Assembly: GCF_001571005.1 (NCBI RefSeq)
Contig: NZ_BCST01000011.1
Location: 1 to 64,000, forward strand
Length of the DNA stretch: 64,000 bases
Source: Herbiconiux solani NBRC 106740
Lineage (GTDB): Bacteria; Actinomycetota; Actinomycetes; Actinomycetales; Microbacteriaceae
Direction: 5' to 3'
This document shows positions 28,144 to 38,956 of this stretch, one piece after another (within the stretch, counting starts at the first letter, position 1; each line of letters starts with the position of its first letter). The notes under the pieces are model-generated. The model ran no database searches and was not told where the DNA came from. It was given only the letters and a program-made list of their open reading frames with translations. The position numbers were made by a program, and so were the translations under genes.

Positions 28144-28644
28144 ATGGAGAACGCCGCCCTCGCCCCTCAGGATATCGAGCCCGCCGACCTCGCCCACCTC
28201 GAGCGGGCGATCGCGCTCGCCCAGGCGGCCCGCGACCGCGGCGACCACCCGTTCGGCGCCGTGCTGGTGACCGCGGAGGGTGTGGTGGTCGAGGCCATGA
28301 ACACCGTGAACACCGGGCACAACCCGATCGGGCACGCCGAGACGAACCTCGTCTACGACTCCGGGCAGCAGCTCGAGGTCGCACAGCTGGCCGGCAGCAC
28401 GCTGTTCACGAGCACCGAGCCGTGCGCGATGTGCACCGGGGCGATCTACTGGGCCGGGATCCCGCGGGTGGTGTTCGCGCTCTCCGAGGCCGACCTCGGA
28501 GCCATGGTCACCGAGCAGTCGGGGGTGCCGACGCTGGCGCTGCCGAGCCGCGAGGTGCTGGCGCACGGCGGCCGGGTCGTCGAGGTCGTGGGGCCGGTCG
28601 CGCTGCCGGCGGCGACCGAGGTGCACCTGGAGTTCTGGGACTAG
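28144..28644 (+). CDS. Zinc-dependent nucleoside/guanine deaminase family protein
   Basis: A 166-residue cytidine/deoxycytidylate deaminase-fold enzyme. The HAE motif (IGHAETNLV) supplies a zinc ligand and the proton-shuttle Glu, and PCAMC supplies two Cys ligands. The C-terminal PRVVFALSEADLGAM stretch resembles guanine deaminase/tRNA adenosine deaminase relatives, but the length and N-terminus do not settle the substrate. ATG 28144 follows a G-rich ribosome-binding region. It is divergent from RidA and convergent with the Lrp regulator gene, with interlocked stop codons (CTAG, 28641-28644). A role in purine or pyrimidine salvage is an inference. Confidence 0.88.
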   Translation: MENAALAPQDIEPADLAHLERAIALAQAARDRGDHPFGAVLVTAEGVVVEAMNTVNTGHNPIGHAETNLVYDSGQQLEVAQLAGSTLFTSTEPCAMCTGAIYWAGIPRVVFALSEADLGAMVTEQSGVPTLALPSREVLAHGGRVVEVVGPVALPAATEVHLEFWD

Positions 28645-29162
28645 GGCGTCCGCAGGGCGCGCGGGTCGGCGACGCCGTCGCGCACCTGGGTCCACGACCC
28701 GCCCTCGGCCATGTGCTCCACGCCGATCAGGTGGTCGAAGACGATGTTCGTCTGGGTCGAGGCGACCGAGTTGTCCATGCTGAGCTCGCTCGCCACGAAG
28801 TCGCGCAGCTGCCCGGTCGAGGTGCAGGCGACGTGGATGAGGAAGTCGTCCGCGCCGCCGAGGAAGAAGACGTTCAGCACATTCGGCAGGGTGATCACGC
28901 GCTGCGCGTAGGTCTTGATCTCGGCCCGGGCCTGCGCCTTCAGCCGCACCGCGACGATCGCCTCGATCGGCAGGCCGAGGGAGGCCCAGTCGGGCTGCGC
29001 GTGGAACGAGCGGAGCACGCCCTTCTCGAGCAGGGCGCGCACCCGCACCAGGCAGGTCGACGCGGCGATGCCCACGCGCTCGGCCAGCTCCTTGTTCGGC
29101 AGTCGCGCCTCGCGGCAGAGCTCCCAGACGATCCGTTCGTCGATCTCGTCGATTCCCTCCAC
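28641..29162 (-). CDS. Lrp/AsnC-family regulator, AldR-like
   Basis: A 173-residue leucine-responsive-type regulator. The N-terminal helix-turn-helix is DERIVWELCREARLPNKELAERVGIAASTC; the C-terminal RAM ligand-binding domain has VLNVFFLGGADDFLIHVACTS. GTG 29162 is chosen for its AGGAGAGGG ribosome-binding site and normal length; the frame is open to 29210. It is divergent from alanine dehydrogenase, the classic arrangement of AldR and Ald in actinobacteria. A 17-bp palindrome in the shared spacer (29214-29230) is the probable operator. Alanine or another amino acid is the likely effector. Confidence 0.9.
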   Translation of the reverse strand: MEGIDEIDERIVWELCREARLPNKELAERVGIAASTCLVRVRALLEKGVLRSFHAQPDWASLGLPIEAIVAVRLKAQARAEIKTYAQRVITLPNVLNVFFLGGADDFLIHVACTSTGQLRDFVASELSMDNSVASTQTNIVFDHLIGVEHMAEGGSWTQVRDGVADPRALRTP

Positions 29163-29213
29163 GGGGACCTTCCCTCTCCTCTGCCGAACGCATCCGCTCA
29201 ATAGTGGCATGCG

Positions 29214-29230
29214 ACCGAATCATATTCGGT
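29214..29230. promoter_or_regulatory. Perfect palindrome, probable Lrp/AldR operator
   Basis: ACCGAAT-CAT-ATTCGGT: perfect 7-bp arms around three bases, midway between the divergent Lrp-type regulator and alanine dehydrogenase genes. Size and symmetry suit an Lrp-family dimer site. Confidence 0.65.
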
Positions 29231-29251
29231 ACTGATGACAGGATGACGAAT

Positions 29252-29276
29252 CGCCTCGATAATCGTTGTCGAGGCG
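29252..29276. promoter_or_regulatory. Second inverted repeat in the ald leader
   Basis: CGCCTCGA (29252-29259) and TCGAGGCG (29269-29276), perfect 8-bp arms around nine bases, about 35 bp before the ald start codon. It is either a second operator or an mRNA leader hairpin. Confidence 0.45.
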
Positions 29277-29310
29277 GCGCACAGGCCTCATCGGCAAAGG
29301 AGACGGTCGC

Positions 29311-30456
29311 GTGATCATCGGTGTTCCCAAGGAGATCAAGAACAACGAGTTCCGGGTGGCGATGACGCCGTCCGGAGTGTTCGAACTGGTGAAGCACGGG
29401 CACACCGTGCTGGTCGAGGCTGGCGCGGGGGCGGGAGCCGCCATCACCGACGCGGAGTATGCGGCGGCCGGCGCATCCGTCACCGATGTCGACGCGGTCT
29501 GGGCCGCGGAGATGATCGTCAAGGTCAAGGAGCCGATCGCGCCGGAGTACGGGCGGATGCGCGAGGGCCAGCTGATCTTCACCTACCTCCACCTCGCCGC
29601 GGCCGAGCCGCTCGTGCAGGCGCTGCTCGACTCGCGCGCCACCGCGATCGCCTACGAGACCGTGCAGCTGCCGGATCGCACGCTGCCGCTGCTCGCTCCG
29701 ATGTCCGAGGTGGCCGGCCGCCTCTCGGTGATGGTCGGCAGCTACCACCTGATGGGTTCGCAGGGCGGCCGCGGGGTGCTGCTCGGCGGGGTGCCCGGGG
29801 TCAGGCCCGCCAAGGTGACCGTGATCGGCGGCGGGATGGCGGGCGAGAACGCGGTGCAGCAGGCGGTCGCCGCCGGGGCCGACGTCACGGTGCTCGACCT
29901 CAGCATCCCGCGCCTGCGGCACATCGACGAGGTCTTCGCAGGCCGGGTGAAGACCGTCGTCTCGAACGCCTTCGAGGTCGAGCGGTCGGTGCTCGAGGCC
30001 GACCTCGTGATCGGCGCCGTGCTCGTGCCCGGTGCCGCCGCGCCGAAGCTCGTGACGCACGACCTCGTGCTGCGGATGAAGCCCGGTTCGGTGCTCGTGG
30101 ACATCGCGATCGACCAGGGCGGCTGCTTCGAGGACTCGCGGCCGACCACGCACGACGACCCCACCTACCGGGTGGGCGACGCCATCTTCTACTGTGTCGC
30201 GAACATGCCGGGCGCGGTCTCGTCGACCTCGACCGCGGCGCTGACGAACGCGACGCTGCCGTATGTCGTGAAGCTCGCCGACCTGGGCTGGCGAGCCGCG
30301 ACCGCGCGGGACGAGGCGCTGGCGCTGGGGGTCTCGACGGTCGACGGGCGGCTGACGCACCGGGCGACGGCGGATGCCTTCCCGCACTTCGGGTACACGC
30401 CGCTGGAGGAGGTCGTGGGAGCCGGGGCCGAGGCGGTCGGGGTGGCGCGCGGCTGA
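29311..30456 (+). CDS. ald: Alanine dehydrogenase
   Basis: A 381-residue NAD-dependent enzyme interconverting L-alanine and pyruvate plus ammonia. It begins [20 protein letters not shown], the standard Ald N-terminus, at GTG 29311, eight bases after AAAGGAGA. Other marks are the catalytic Lys in IVKVKEP, His in YLHLAA, the NAD-binding [13 protein letters not shown] and the late [16 protein letters not shown]. It is divergent from the Lrp-type regulator, with a palindromic operator between, so it is probably induced by alanine and used to take alanine as a nitrogen or carbon source. Confidence 0.96.
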   Translation: MIIGVPKEIKNNEFRVAMTPSGVFELVKHGHTVLVEAGAGAGAAITDAEYAAAGASVTDVDAVWAAEMIVKVKEPIAPEYGRMREGQLIFTYLHLAAAEPLVQALLDSRATAIAYETVQLPDRTLPLLAPMSEVAGRLSVMVGSYHLMGSQGGRGVLLGGVPGVRPAKVTVIGGGMAGENAVQQAVAAGADVTVLDLSIPRLRHIDEVFAGRVKTVVSNAFEVERSVLEADLVIGAVLVPGAAAPKLVTHDLVLRMKPGSVLVDIAIDQGGCFEDSRPTTHDDPTYRVGDAIFYCVANMPGAVSSTSTAALTNATLPYVVKLADLGWRAATARDEALALGVSTVDGRLTHRATADAFPHFGYTPLEEVVGAGAEAVGVARG

Positions 30457-30462
30457 TCCGGC

Positions 30463-33636
<3,174 letters not shown>

Positions 33637-33676
33637 GCCTCCATCGTCTCATCGACCCCGGACACCGAGCCTGGTT

Positions 33677-33704
33677 TTGACAGCCCCGAACCGCATGCTA
33701 GGCT
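33677..33704 (+). promoter_or_regulatory. Promoter of tRNA-Arg
   Basis: TTGACA (33677-33682), a 16-base spacer and TAGGCT (33699-33704), ending 30 bp before the mature tRNA. TAGGCT-like -10 boxes are usual for stable RNA genes in actinobacteria. Confidence 0.65.
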
Positions 33705-33734
33705 CTGTTGTTCGTGCGGTGTTGCACTGCACTT

Positions 33735-33811
<77 letters not shown>

Positions 33812-33813
33812 AT

Positions 33814-33855
33814 AACTCCCCCGACATCTCCGGATGCCGGGGGAGTTCTTTTTCT
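33814..33855 (+). terminator. Intrinsic terminator of tRNA-Arg
   Basis: AACTCCCCC (33814-33822) and GGGGGAGTT (33839-33847) form a perfect 9-bp stem with possible extra pairing inside, followed by CTTTTTCT. Confidence 0.85.
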
Positions 33856-34360
33856 CCCCGACTTCTTCTCGACGTGACGAGCTGGACCAGGACTCCTTAG
33901 CTTTGAGGTGCTGCCGACCAGTTCAGTATCGGTCTGGGGTATTACCAACCCCTCTGCTCCCTGCTCAAGCACGGGCGCATCCCACGGCGGGCGAGCATGC
34001 GCGAATGAGGGCTATTGATAATTACTGATATATCCTCAATCTGTGACCCTATCCAAACGGCGGAATCCCCGATGCACGAGGCGCGGAGAATGGGACAACA
34101 CTGTCGCTCTGCCGGGGTTGCCGTATCTCGGTGTCCTTTTCGCGGCTCTCCGGGGGCGACTCCGAGACAGCCTCGCCGGTAGGTGTCATCCTTGCGAAAA
34201 CGGTTGCGGAAGGTCAGTCGATCCTTCATGGCGCTTCTGCAGTCAGGAGTGCGCACAGGAATTTTCCGGATTGACGGCGTGGTGAGCGTACGAGTCGCTC
34301 GCCGGTCTGAGTAGCTCCGATGCAGTCGCGAACAACTTGGGAGAGTGATCCGAAAGCAAT
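33856..34360. other. Compositionally odd stretch after tRNA-Arg
   Basis: About 500 bp with visibly lower GC than its surroundings, including an A/T-rich patch at 34010-34042 (ATTGATAATTACTGATATAT). No integrase, transposase or repeat of the tRNA 3' end is visible here. The one plausible gene is the small zinc-motif protein at 34043. It may be the remnant of an element inserted at the tRNA. Confidence 0.5.
34043..34285 (+). CDS. Small Cys-rich putative zinc-binding protein
   Basis: An 80-residue open frame from GTG 34043, just after an A/T-rich promoter-like patch. The N-terminus is basic (SKRRNPRCTRRG), and the C-terminal third holds C48-X2-C51-X3-C55 and, after ten residues, C66-X3-C70 in a WRFCSQECAQEF context. 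This resembles treble-clef or MYM-like zinc fingers. I do not recognise a named family. It sits in the atypical DNA after tRNA-Arg with no ribosome-binding site that I can see. It could be a small DNA-binding or phage-derived protein, or a chance frame; the ordered Cys pattern argues for a real gene. Confidence 0.45.
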   Translation: MTLSKRRNPRCTRRGEWDNTVALPGLPYLGVLFAALRGRLRDSLAGRCHPCENGCGRSVDPSWRFCSQECAQEFSGLTAW

Positions 34361-34741
34361 TCATGGGCGGAGGTGGGCCGCCACGTTGACGACGTGGCCG
34401 GCGAGGTCGCGGACAAAGAAGCGGCGGATGCCCCAGACCTCGTCGCGGAGGCCGCGCACGATCGGCCATCCCTCCTCTTCAGCGCGGGCGAACGCGCGGT
34501 CGGCGTCGTCGACCTCGATCGAGATGTCGACCTCGAGCAGCTCGGGATCGAGCGCCGTGGGACTCGGCCAGATCACGATCACCTGGGTCGTGGGGGTGCT
34601 GCGGGAGACGAACAGGAGCATGCCGTCCTGCTCCATCGACACCCGCATCCCGAGCAGGCCCTCGTAGAACGACCGCGCCGCGGCCGGGTCGTCGCCGTGC
34701 ACCACCGGGATCGCCCGGCGCACGTCCAACCCCTCGCTCAT
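34361..34741 (-). CDS. VOC-superfamily glyoxalase/dioxygenase-like protein
   Basis: A 126-residue vicinal-oxygen-chelate protein with the paired beta-alpha-beta-beta-beta modules: VRRAIPVVHGDDPAAARSFYEGLLGMRV at the start and FARAEEEGWPIVRGLRDEVWGIRRFFVRDLAGHVVNVAAH at the end. Members include glyoxalase I, antibiotic-binding and dioxygenase proteins; the WGIRRFFVRDLAGHVVN ending is common in bleomycin-resistance-like members. ATG 34741 gives the family N-terminus, although the frame continues upstream through a neighbouring gene. Substrate unknown. It lies 31 bp downstream of an acidic protein gene on the same strand. Confidence 0.85.
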   Translation of the reverse strand: MSEGLDVRRAIPVVHGDDPAAARSFYEGLLGMRVSMEQDGMLLFVSRSTPTTQVIVIWPSPTALDPELLEVDISIEVDDADRAFARAEEEGWPIVRGLRDEVWGIRRFFVRDLAGHVVNVAAHLRP

Positions 34742-34772
34742 CTCCCCTCGCCTGCTTCGGCCTCTGGTTCGA

Positions 34773-35195
34773 TCAGAGGTCGTCGATGTCGGGGTCGGGG
34801 TTGTCGGGGTGCTCGTCGGCGCCGGGCGCGGGGTCGGGGCCGTTCTGGTAGCCGGTCTCGGCGGGGTCGGGGTCGACCGCCGCGGACTCCGTGGACTGGT
34901 CGGCCGCGGGGACGTCGGGGTCGTCGGGAGCGAGGTTCGCATCGGGGTCACTGACCGAGCGGCCGGAACCGGAATCGGCGCTGGAACCGGAATCGCCGCC
35001 CGCGCCTTCCGTGGCCGGAGTACCGGCGTCTCCGCGCGCTCGGCCGTCGGCGCCGGAGGCCGAGTCGGTCTCGGGGAAGGAGTAGTCGTATTCGTCCATG
35101 TTGGGATCCATTTCGCGTTCGCCGGACATCTCGGCTCCGATCTGCTCCACTCCGACCGGCCTCGCCGGCGGCGCGGCTCCGGTGCCTGACTCCAT
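34773..35195 (-). CDS. Acidic, intrinsically disordered hypothetical protein
   Basis: A 140-residue protein rich in Asp, Pro, Ser, Gly and Ala, strongly acidic throughout (for example DPNMDEYDYSFPETD, and DNPDPDIDDL at the end). There is no hydrophobic core or known domain, so it is expected to be disordered. ATG 35195 has GGGAG nearby; internal ATGs at residues 23, 29 and 33 are alternatives. Coding is supported by the coherent amino-acid bias and lack of rare codons, but function is unknown. It is divergent from the DUF4397 gene. Confidence 0.5.
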   Translation of the reverse strand: MESGTGAAPPARPVGVEQIGAEMSGEREMDPNMDEYDYSFPETDSASGADGRARGDAGTPATEGAGGDSGSSADSGSGRSVSDPDANLAPDDPDVPAADQSTESAAVDPDPAETGYQNGPDPAPGADEHPDNPDPDIDDL

Positions 35196-35382
35196 GGTGC
35201 GCTCCCGGCGCCCATCCGCACAGCCTCTCGGCCGAAATCGGCCGGACGAGGCGCGCGCTGAGCCGACTCGGGAAAGAAGTTCGAAAAAAATCCGACAGGG
35301 TGCATCCGGATGGCCCGTTCCGCCGGAAGTGGGGGTGTAAGACGTTTTCCCGCTGCTCTTCGGAGCTGATCAGGAGGTACTC

Positions 35383-36216
35383 ATGCGCAAGACCCTCATC
35401 GCCGGCATCGCCGCCGGCGCCCTCATCGCGGTCGCCACCGCCATCCCCGCGTCGGCCGCCGACGGCGACGCCAAGCTCTCGGTGCTCCACGCCGTCCCGG
35501 GCCTCACCGTCGACGTCTACGTCAACAACGCCCTCACCCTCGACGACTTCACCCCCGGCACCCTCGCCGGCCCACTGGAGCTCCCGGCGGGCACCTACAC
35601 GGTCGCCATCACCGCGGCCGACGCCGCCGACGCGAGCGCCCCGGCCATCGGGCCCATCGACCTGACGCTGGCAGCCGGAGGCAACTACACCGCCGTGGCC
35701 CACCTCGACCCGGCTGGCAAGCCCACCGCGACGCTCTACACCAACGACACCTCGACGTTGGCCGCCGGCCAGGGGCGCCTCACGGTGCGCCATGACGCCG
35801 CGGCCCCCGCGGTCGACGTGCTCGCCGGCGGAGCCGCCGTGATCTCGAACCTGTCCAACCCGGGCGAGCAGTCGCTGACCCTCCCGGCCGGCACCGTCTC
35901 GGCCTCGGTCGCGGCCACCGGCACCACGGCGCCCGTCATCGGCCCGGCCGATGTCACGGTCGCCGAGGGCACCAACACGATCGTCTACGCCTGGGGCAGC
36001 CTCGAGGCGGGCAACCTCGCGCTCGCCACGCAGACCATCGACGGCCTGCACTCGAACCCGGGCGGAGTCCCGGCCGGTGAAGCGGGCCTGGTCGCCACCA
36101 ACCGCCCCGCCGACGCCGCACCCCTGTGGGCCGGAGCCGCGATCATCCTGCTGATCGGCGCCGCGTTCGGTGGCCTTCGCCTCCGCCGCCTCGCCTCGGC
36201 CAAGGCGGACCGCTGA
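35383..36216 (+). CDS. DUF4397-domain secreted protein with C-terminal membrane anchor
   Basis: A 277-residue exported protein. ATG 35383 follows a perfect AGGAGGT. The signal peptide ends PASAAD. Two DUF4397 Ig-like modules follow: KLSVLHAVPGLTVDVYVNN at about 31-49, and GRLTVRHDAAAPAVDVLAGG starting near 130. A C-terminal helix (PLWAGAAIILLIGAAFGGL) and Arg/Lys tail complete an anchor. No perfect LPXTG is visible before the helix (VATNRPADAAPLW), so it may simply stay in the membrane. It is first in an operon with a sortase-like protein, sigma factor and anti-sigma factor, suggesting a cell-envelope role. Confidence 0.9.
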   Translation: MRKTLIAGIAAGALIAVATAIPASAADGDAKLSVLHAVPGLTVDVYVNNALTLDDFTPGTLAGPLELPAGTYTVAITAADAADASAPAIGPIDLTLAAGGNYTAVAHLDPAGKPTATLYTNDTSTLAAGQGRLTVRHDAAAPAVDVLAGGAAVISNLSNPGEQSLTLPAGTVSASVAATGTTAPVIGPADVTVAEGTNTIVYAWGSLEAGNLALATQTIDGLHSNPGGVPAGEAGLVATNRPADAAPLWAGAAIILLIGAAFGGLRLRRLASAKADR

Positions 36217-36317
36217 TCCGGTCACCCCGCCCCATCCGTCCCCGGCCGGGATCCCTCACCCGAGGATCCCGGCCGGGGGCTCCCGAGCGCACGGCCGGGG
36301 CCCCTGCAGCCCCGGCC

Positions 36318-36995
36318 GTGTCCGGCATCGCGCTCGCCGCAGCGACCCTCCTGCTCCTCGCCGGCTGCGCGGGAGGGGCGGATGCGGGGCAGGCGGCCGG
36401 TTCGAACAGCACGCCGACCGTCACCGCGACCGAGACCCCCACTCCCACGCCGACCCCCGCATCCGGAACCGGGGCCGCAGCAGCCCCGGTCATTCCCGAC
36501 GTGCCGCGCACCGACGCTTCGATCGGCGCCGCCGCGGCCGCCCCCACGGTCGTGCCGGTGCGGGTGGAGGTGCCCGACCTCGGCGTCGACGTCTCGGTCG
36601 CCCCCGAGGGCACGGATGCGGACGGGGCCCTGGCCCTGCCCTCGGACCCGGGGATCGCATCCTGGTACCGGTTCGGGCCGTCGCCGTGGAGCGCCGCGGG
36701 CAGCACCGTGATCGCCTCACACGTCGACTCGCTCGAGTACGGCATCGGCCAGTTCGCCCGGCTCACGGATGCCGCACCGGGCACCGTCGTGCTCGTCACG
36801 GCCGAGGACGGACGGGTCGAGCGCTTCGTCGTGCAGACCGTCGACGTCGAGGCCAAGAACGGCATCGACTGGGCCACCGTCTTCGACCGCACCGGGCCGC
36901 CCCGGCTCTCCCTGATCACCTGCGGCGGCGAGTTCGACTACTCGACTGGTCACTACCTCAGCAACGTCATCGTGACCGCTGTCCCGGACGCGTGA
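36318..36995 (+). CDS. Class F-like sortase, predicted lipoprotein
   Basis: A 225-residue extracytoplasmic transpeptidase-like protein. The catalytic His lies in VIASHVDS, the Cys in LSLITCGGEFD and the Arg is probably near the C-terminus; this matches class F sortases. The N-terminus is a short hydrophobic signal ending LLLLAGC, so it looks lipid-anchored. Start is uncertain: GTG 36318 lacks a good ribosome-binding site, and GTG 36126 would overlap the DUF4397 gene by 91 bp but adds a basic N-region. A Thr/Pro-rich linker follows the lipobox. The conserved core is clear. It would join surface proteins to the wall or pili; its substrate is not obvious, as the DUF4397 neighbour lacks a clean sorting motif. 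Confidence 0.82.
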   Translation: MSGIALAAATLLLLAGCAGGADAGQAAGSNSTPTVTATETPTPTPTPASGTGAAAAPVIPDVPRTDASIGAAAAAPTVVPVRVEVPDLGVDVSVAPEGTDADGALALPSDPGIASWYRFGPSPWSAAGSTVIASHVDSLEYGIGQFARLTDAAPGTVVLVTAEDGRVERFVVQTVDVEAKNGIDWATVFDRTGPPRLSLITCGGEFDYSTGHYLSNVIVTAVPDA

Positions 36996-37100
36996 GAGGA
37001 GCCCGCCGCTATGCTCGACCCAGCGGTCGACCCCCGTACGAGACGCACACCCGAACCGGTGCGCCGCGGCGGTGGGCCGAGCAGGAGGCGGCACGCTGAC

Positions 37101-37655
37101 GTGAACGACGATCCGATGGACGAGACCGCGATCGCCGACGCCTTCGCGGCCGGCGACGAGGCCGGGCTGGCCGCGGCCTACACGCGCTGGTCGGCGCTCG
37201 TGCACACACTCGCCCTGCGGTCGCTCGGCGACCACGGCGAGGCCGAGGACGTGACGCAGAAGGTGTTCGTGGCGGCCTGGCGCAGTCGGCACCGCTACGA
37301 CTCCTCGAAGTCACGGCTCGGCGCGTGGCTGGTCGGCATAACGCGGCACTGCATCGCCGACGCGCACGAGGCGCGCAGCCGGGTGCGGCGGGCCGAGGAG
37401 GCGCACGCCGCCGATCGGCCGGTGGCCGTGATGGACCACTCCGACGAGCTCGTCGAGCGGCTCACCATGGCAGAGGAGCTCGATCGCCTCGAACCCGTGC
37501 CCCGCGATGTCATGAGACTCGCGTTCTACTCCGACCTGACGCACACCGAGATCGCCGATGATCTGGGGTTGCCGCTCGGTACGGTGAAAAGTCATATCCG
37601 CCGAAGTCTGGTCCGGCTACGAACACGTTTGGAGGTGAACGATGACGCATATTGA
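37101..37655 (+). CDS. ECF RNA polymerase sigma factor (SigK-like)
   Basis: A 184-residue extracytoplasmic-function sigma factor. Region 2 spans roughly 10-80 (AEDVTQKVFVAAWRSRHRYD) and region 4 roughly 125-180 (HTEIADDLGLPLGTVKSHIRRSLVRLR). Two starts compete. ATG 37011 has a good GAGAGGAG, but the 30 codons it adds use AGA, AGG, CCA and ACA, rare here. GTG 37101 has AGGAGG 12 bases upstream and is preferred. The last 14 bp overlap the anti-sigma gene, so stoichiometry is coupled. It probably directs transcription in response to envelope stress, held back by the next gene product. Confidence 0.9.
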   Translation: MNDDPMDETAIADAFAAGDEAGLAAAYTRWSALVHTLALRSLGDHGEAEDVTQKVFVAAWRSRHRYDSSKSRLGAWLVGITRHCIADAHEARSRVRRAEEAHAADRPVAVMDHSDELVERLTMAEELDRLEPVPRDVMRLAFYSDLTHTEIADDLGLPLGTVKSHIRRSLVRLRTRLEVNDDAY

Positions 37656-38475
37656 CGACGAGGCCCTGGCGCTGATCGCGCTCGGCGACCTGACACCGGA
37701 TGACGGCGAGCGCGCCCATCTGGCCGCGTGCGCGCTCTGCACCGAGGAGCTGGCGGCCCTGACCCGCACGGTCGGGGTCGGCCGCGCGGCCGAGGGGATC
37801 GAATTCGTGGCCCCGCCGGCCGAGGTGTGGTCGCGTATCCGCTCGGAGCTGCGGCTGGGGGACGAGGATGCTGCGGGTGAGCCGGCTGCGCCCGCTGTGC
37901 CCGCTGAGCCCGTCGCGCCCGCTGTTCCCGTCGATGACTCGCCTGGTGCCGCTCCTGTCGCCGGCCCCGCCCCCGTCATCGACCTCGATGCCGAGCGGCC
38001 GCGCCGACGACGCCCGCGGCCCCGCTTCGTGATCCTGGTCGCCGCATCCGCTCTGCTGTTCGGTCTGGTCGCCGGTGCGGGCATCGGCGTCTGGGTGCAG
38101 ACGAGCCGGCAGGCGGATGCGGGGGTCGTGCTCGCGGGCGCGGACCTCTCGCCGTTCCCGGACTGGCCGGATGCCCGGGGCAGCGCGGTGATCGAGGAGA
38201 ACTCCGAGGGCGTCCGCCAACTGGTGGTCGACGTGGATGCGGCGACGAGCGCCGGCCCCTCGGTGGACGGTCTGCGCGAGGTGTGGCTGATCCGGAGCGA
38301 CGGGACCGCGCTCGTGAGCGTCGGCTACCTCGAGGGCTCGGAGGGGCGCTTCGACGTGCCGGAGGGGATCGACCTGACCCAGTACTCGCTCGTCGACATC
38401 TCTGCCGAGACCGACGACGGCGACCCGGGGCACTCGGGCAACTCGATCATCCGCGGCGAGCTGCACCCGATCTGA
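37642..38475 (+). CDS. Zinc anti-sigma factor with RskA-type extracytoplasmic domain
   Basis: A 277-residue membrane anti-sigma factor. The cytoplasmic N-terminus carries a ZAS-type H-X3-C-X2-C motif (HLAACALC). Then come an Ala/Pro-rich linker, an Arg-rich stretch, one membrane helix (about 130-155) and an extracytoplasmic RskA-like domain (VWLIRSDGTALVSVGYLEG). ATG 37642 follows GGAGGTG and overlaps the sigma gene by 14 bp. It should bind the adjacent sigma factor and release it after regulated proteolysis or redox change; the signal is unknown. The linker has imperfect Ala-Pro-Val repeats. Confidence 0.9.
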   Translation: MTHIDDEALALIALGDLTPDDGERAHLAACALCTEELAALTRTVGVGRAAEGIEFVAPPAEVWSRIRSELRLGDEDAAGEPAAPAVPAEPVAPAVPVDDSPGAAPVAGPAPVIDLDAERPRRRRPRPRFVILVAASALLFGLVAGAGIGVWVQTSRQADAGVVLAGADLSPFPDWPDARGSAVIEENSEGVRQLVVDVDAATSAGPSVDGLREVWLIRSDGTALVSVGYLEGSEGRFDVPEGIDLTQYSLVDISAETDDGDPGHSGNSIIRGELHPI

Positions 38476-38488
38476 GTTGCGGATGAAC

Positions 38489-38536
38489 GGGGCTGCAGCT
38501 GGTCTGGGCTGCGGCTGGACTGGGCTGCGGCCGGTC
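38489..38536. repeat. Three 16-bp tandem repeats between convergent genes
   Basis: Units at 38489, 38505 and 38521 of the form (G/T)GGGCTGC(A/G)GC(T/C)GG(T/A)C. They start just after the anti-sigma stop codon and reach the stop of the convergent gene. Slippage repeat; a transcription-end role is possible. Confidence 0.85.
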
Positions 38537-38888
38537 AGCGCTCGAGGGGCCGCAGCACCTCCGCGGTGACCGGGAAGGGCACCGAGTAGTAGATCTGCGT
38601 GGCCGTCATGTCGCCCCAGTCGTCCTTCTTGACCCGGATCGTGCTGGGCGTCGCCTCGGCGATCCGCACCCGAAGCCACGACCCGTCGTCGAGCCGCAGC
38701 TCGTAGGGGTCGGCGAGGTAGCCCAGGCCGAGCGCGTCGAGCGTCTCCTCGGCGGTCAGCCAGTCGACCGGATCGGTGCGCGGCCGTCCGAGGAGATCGA
38801 TCGCGACGAACCCGTCGCCGTCGGGTTCCATCCATCCCACCCGTTCGCCGTCGTCGGCGCGCCGGTGCTCGATCCAGTCCGCTCGCAT
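38535..38888 (-). CDS. Conserved hypothetical protein
   Basis: A 117-residue soluble acidic protein with a beta-rich pattern: RRADDGERVGWMEPDGDGFVAIDLLGR, then PYELRLDDGSWLRVRIAEATPSTIRVKKDD. It resembles small uncharacterised actinobacterial proteins but I recognise no domain. ATG 38888 is used; a GTG ten codons upstream (38918) is possible, and neither has a strong ribosome-binding site. It is convergent with the anti-sigma gene; the tandem repeat between them reaches its stop codon. Confidence 0.7.
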   Translation of the reverse strand: MRADWIEHRRADDGERVGWMEPDGDGFVAIDLLGRPRTDPVDWLTAEETLDALGLGYLADPYELRLDDGSWLRVRIAEATPSTIRVKKDDWGDMTATQIYYSVPFPVTAEVLRPLER

Positions 38889-38956
38889 GCGCCAAGGGTA
38901 CCGGGGGCCGTGCGTCACGGGCCGGGCGGGGCGGGGTGGGTCGATCGGTCGTCGCG

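Noticed and set aside
25077-28145. Minus-strand open frame of about 1000 codons across prpC, the antiporter and RidA
   Set aside because: Repetitive charged sequence with no domains, lying over three well-supported genes.
36126-36317. Upstream extension of the sortase from GTG 36126
   Set aside because: It would overlap the DUF4397 gene by 91 bp and has no ribosome-binding site; kept only as an alternative because it adds a basic N-region to the signal.
37011-37100. Upstream extension of the ECF sigma factor from ATG 37011
   Set aside because: Has a good ribosome-binding site but the 30 added codons include AGA, AGG, CCA and ACA, rare in this genome, and no conserved residues.
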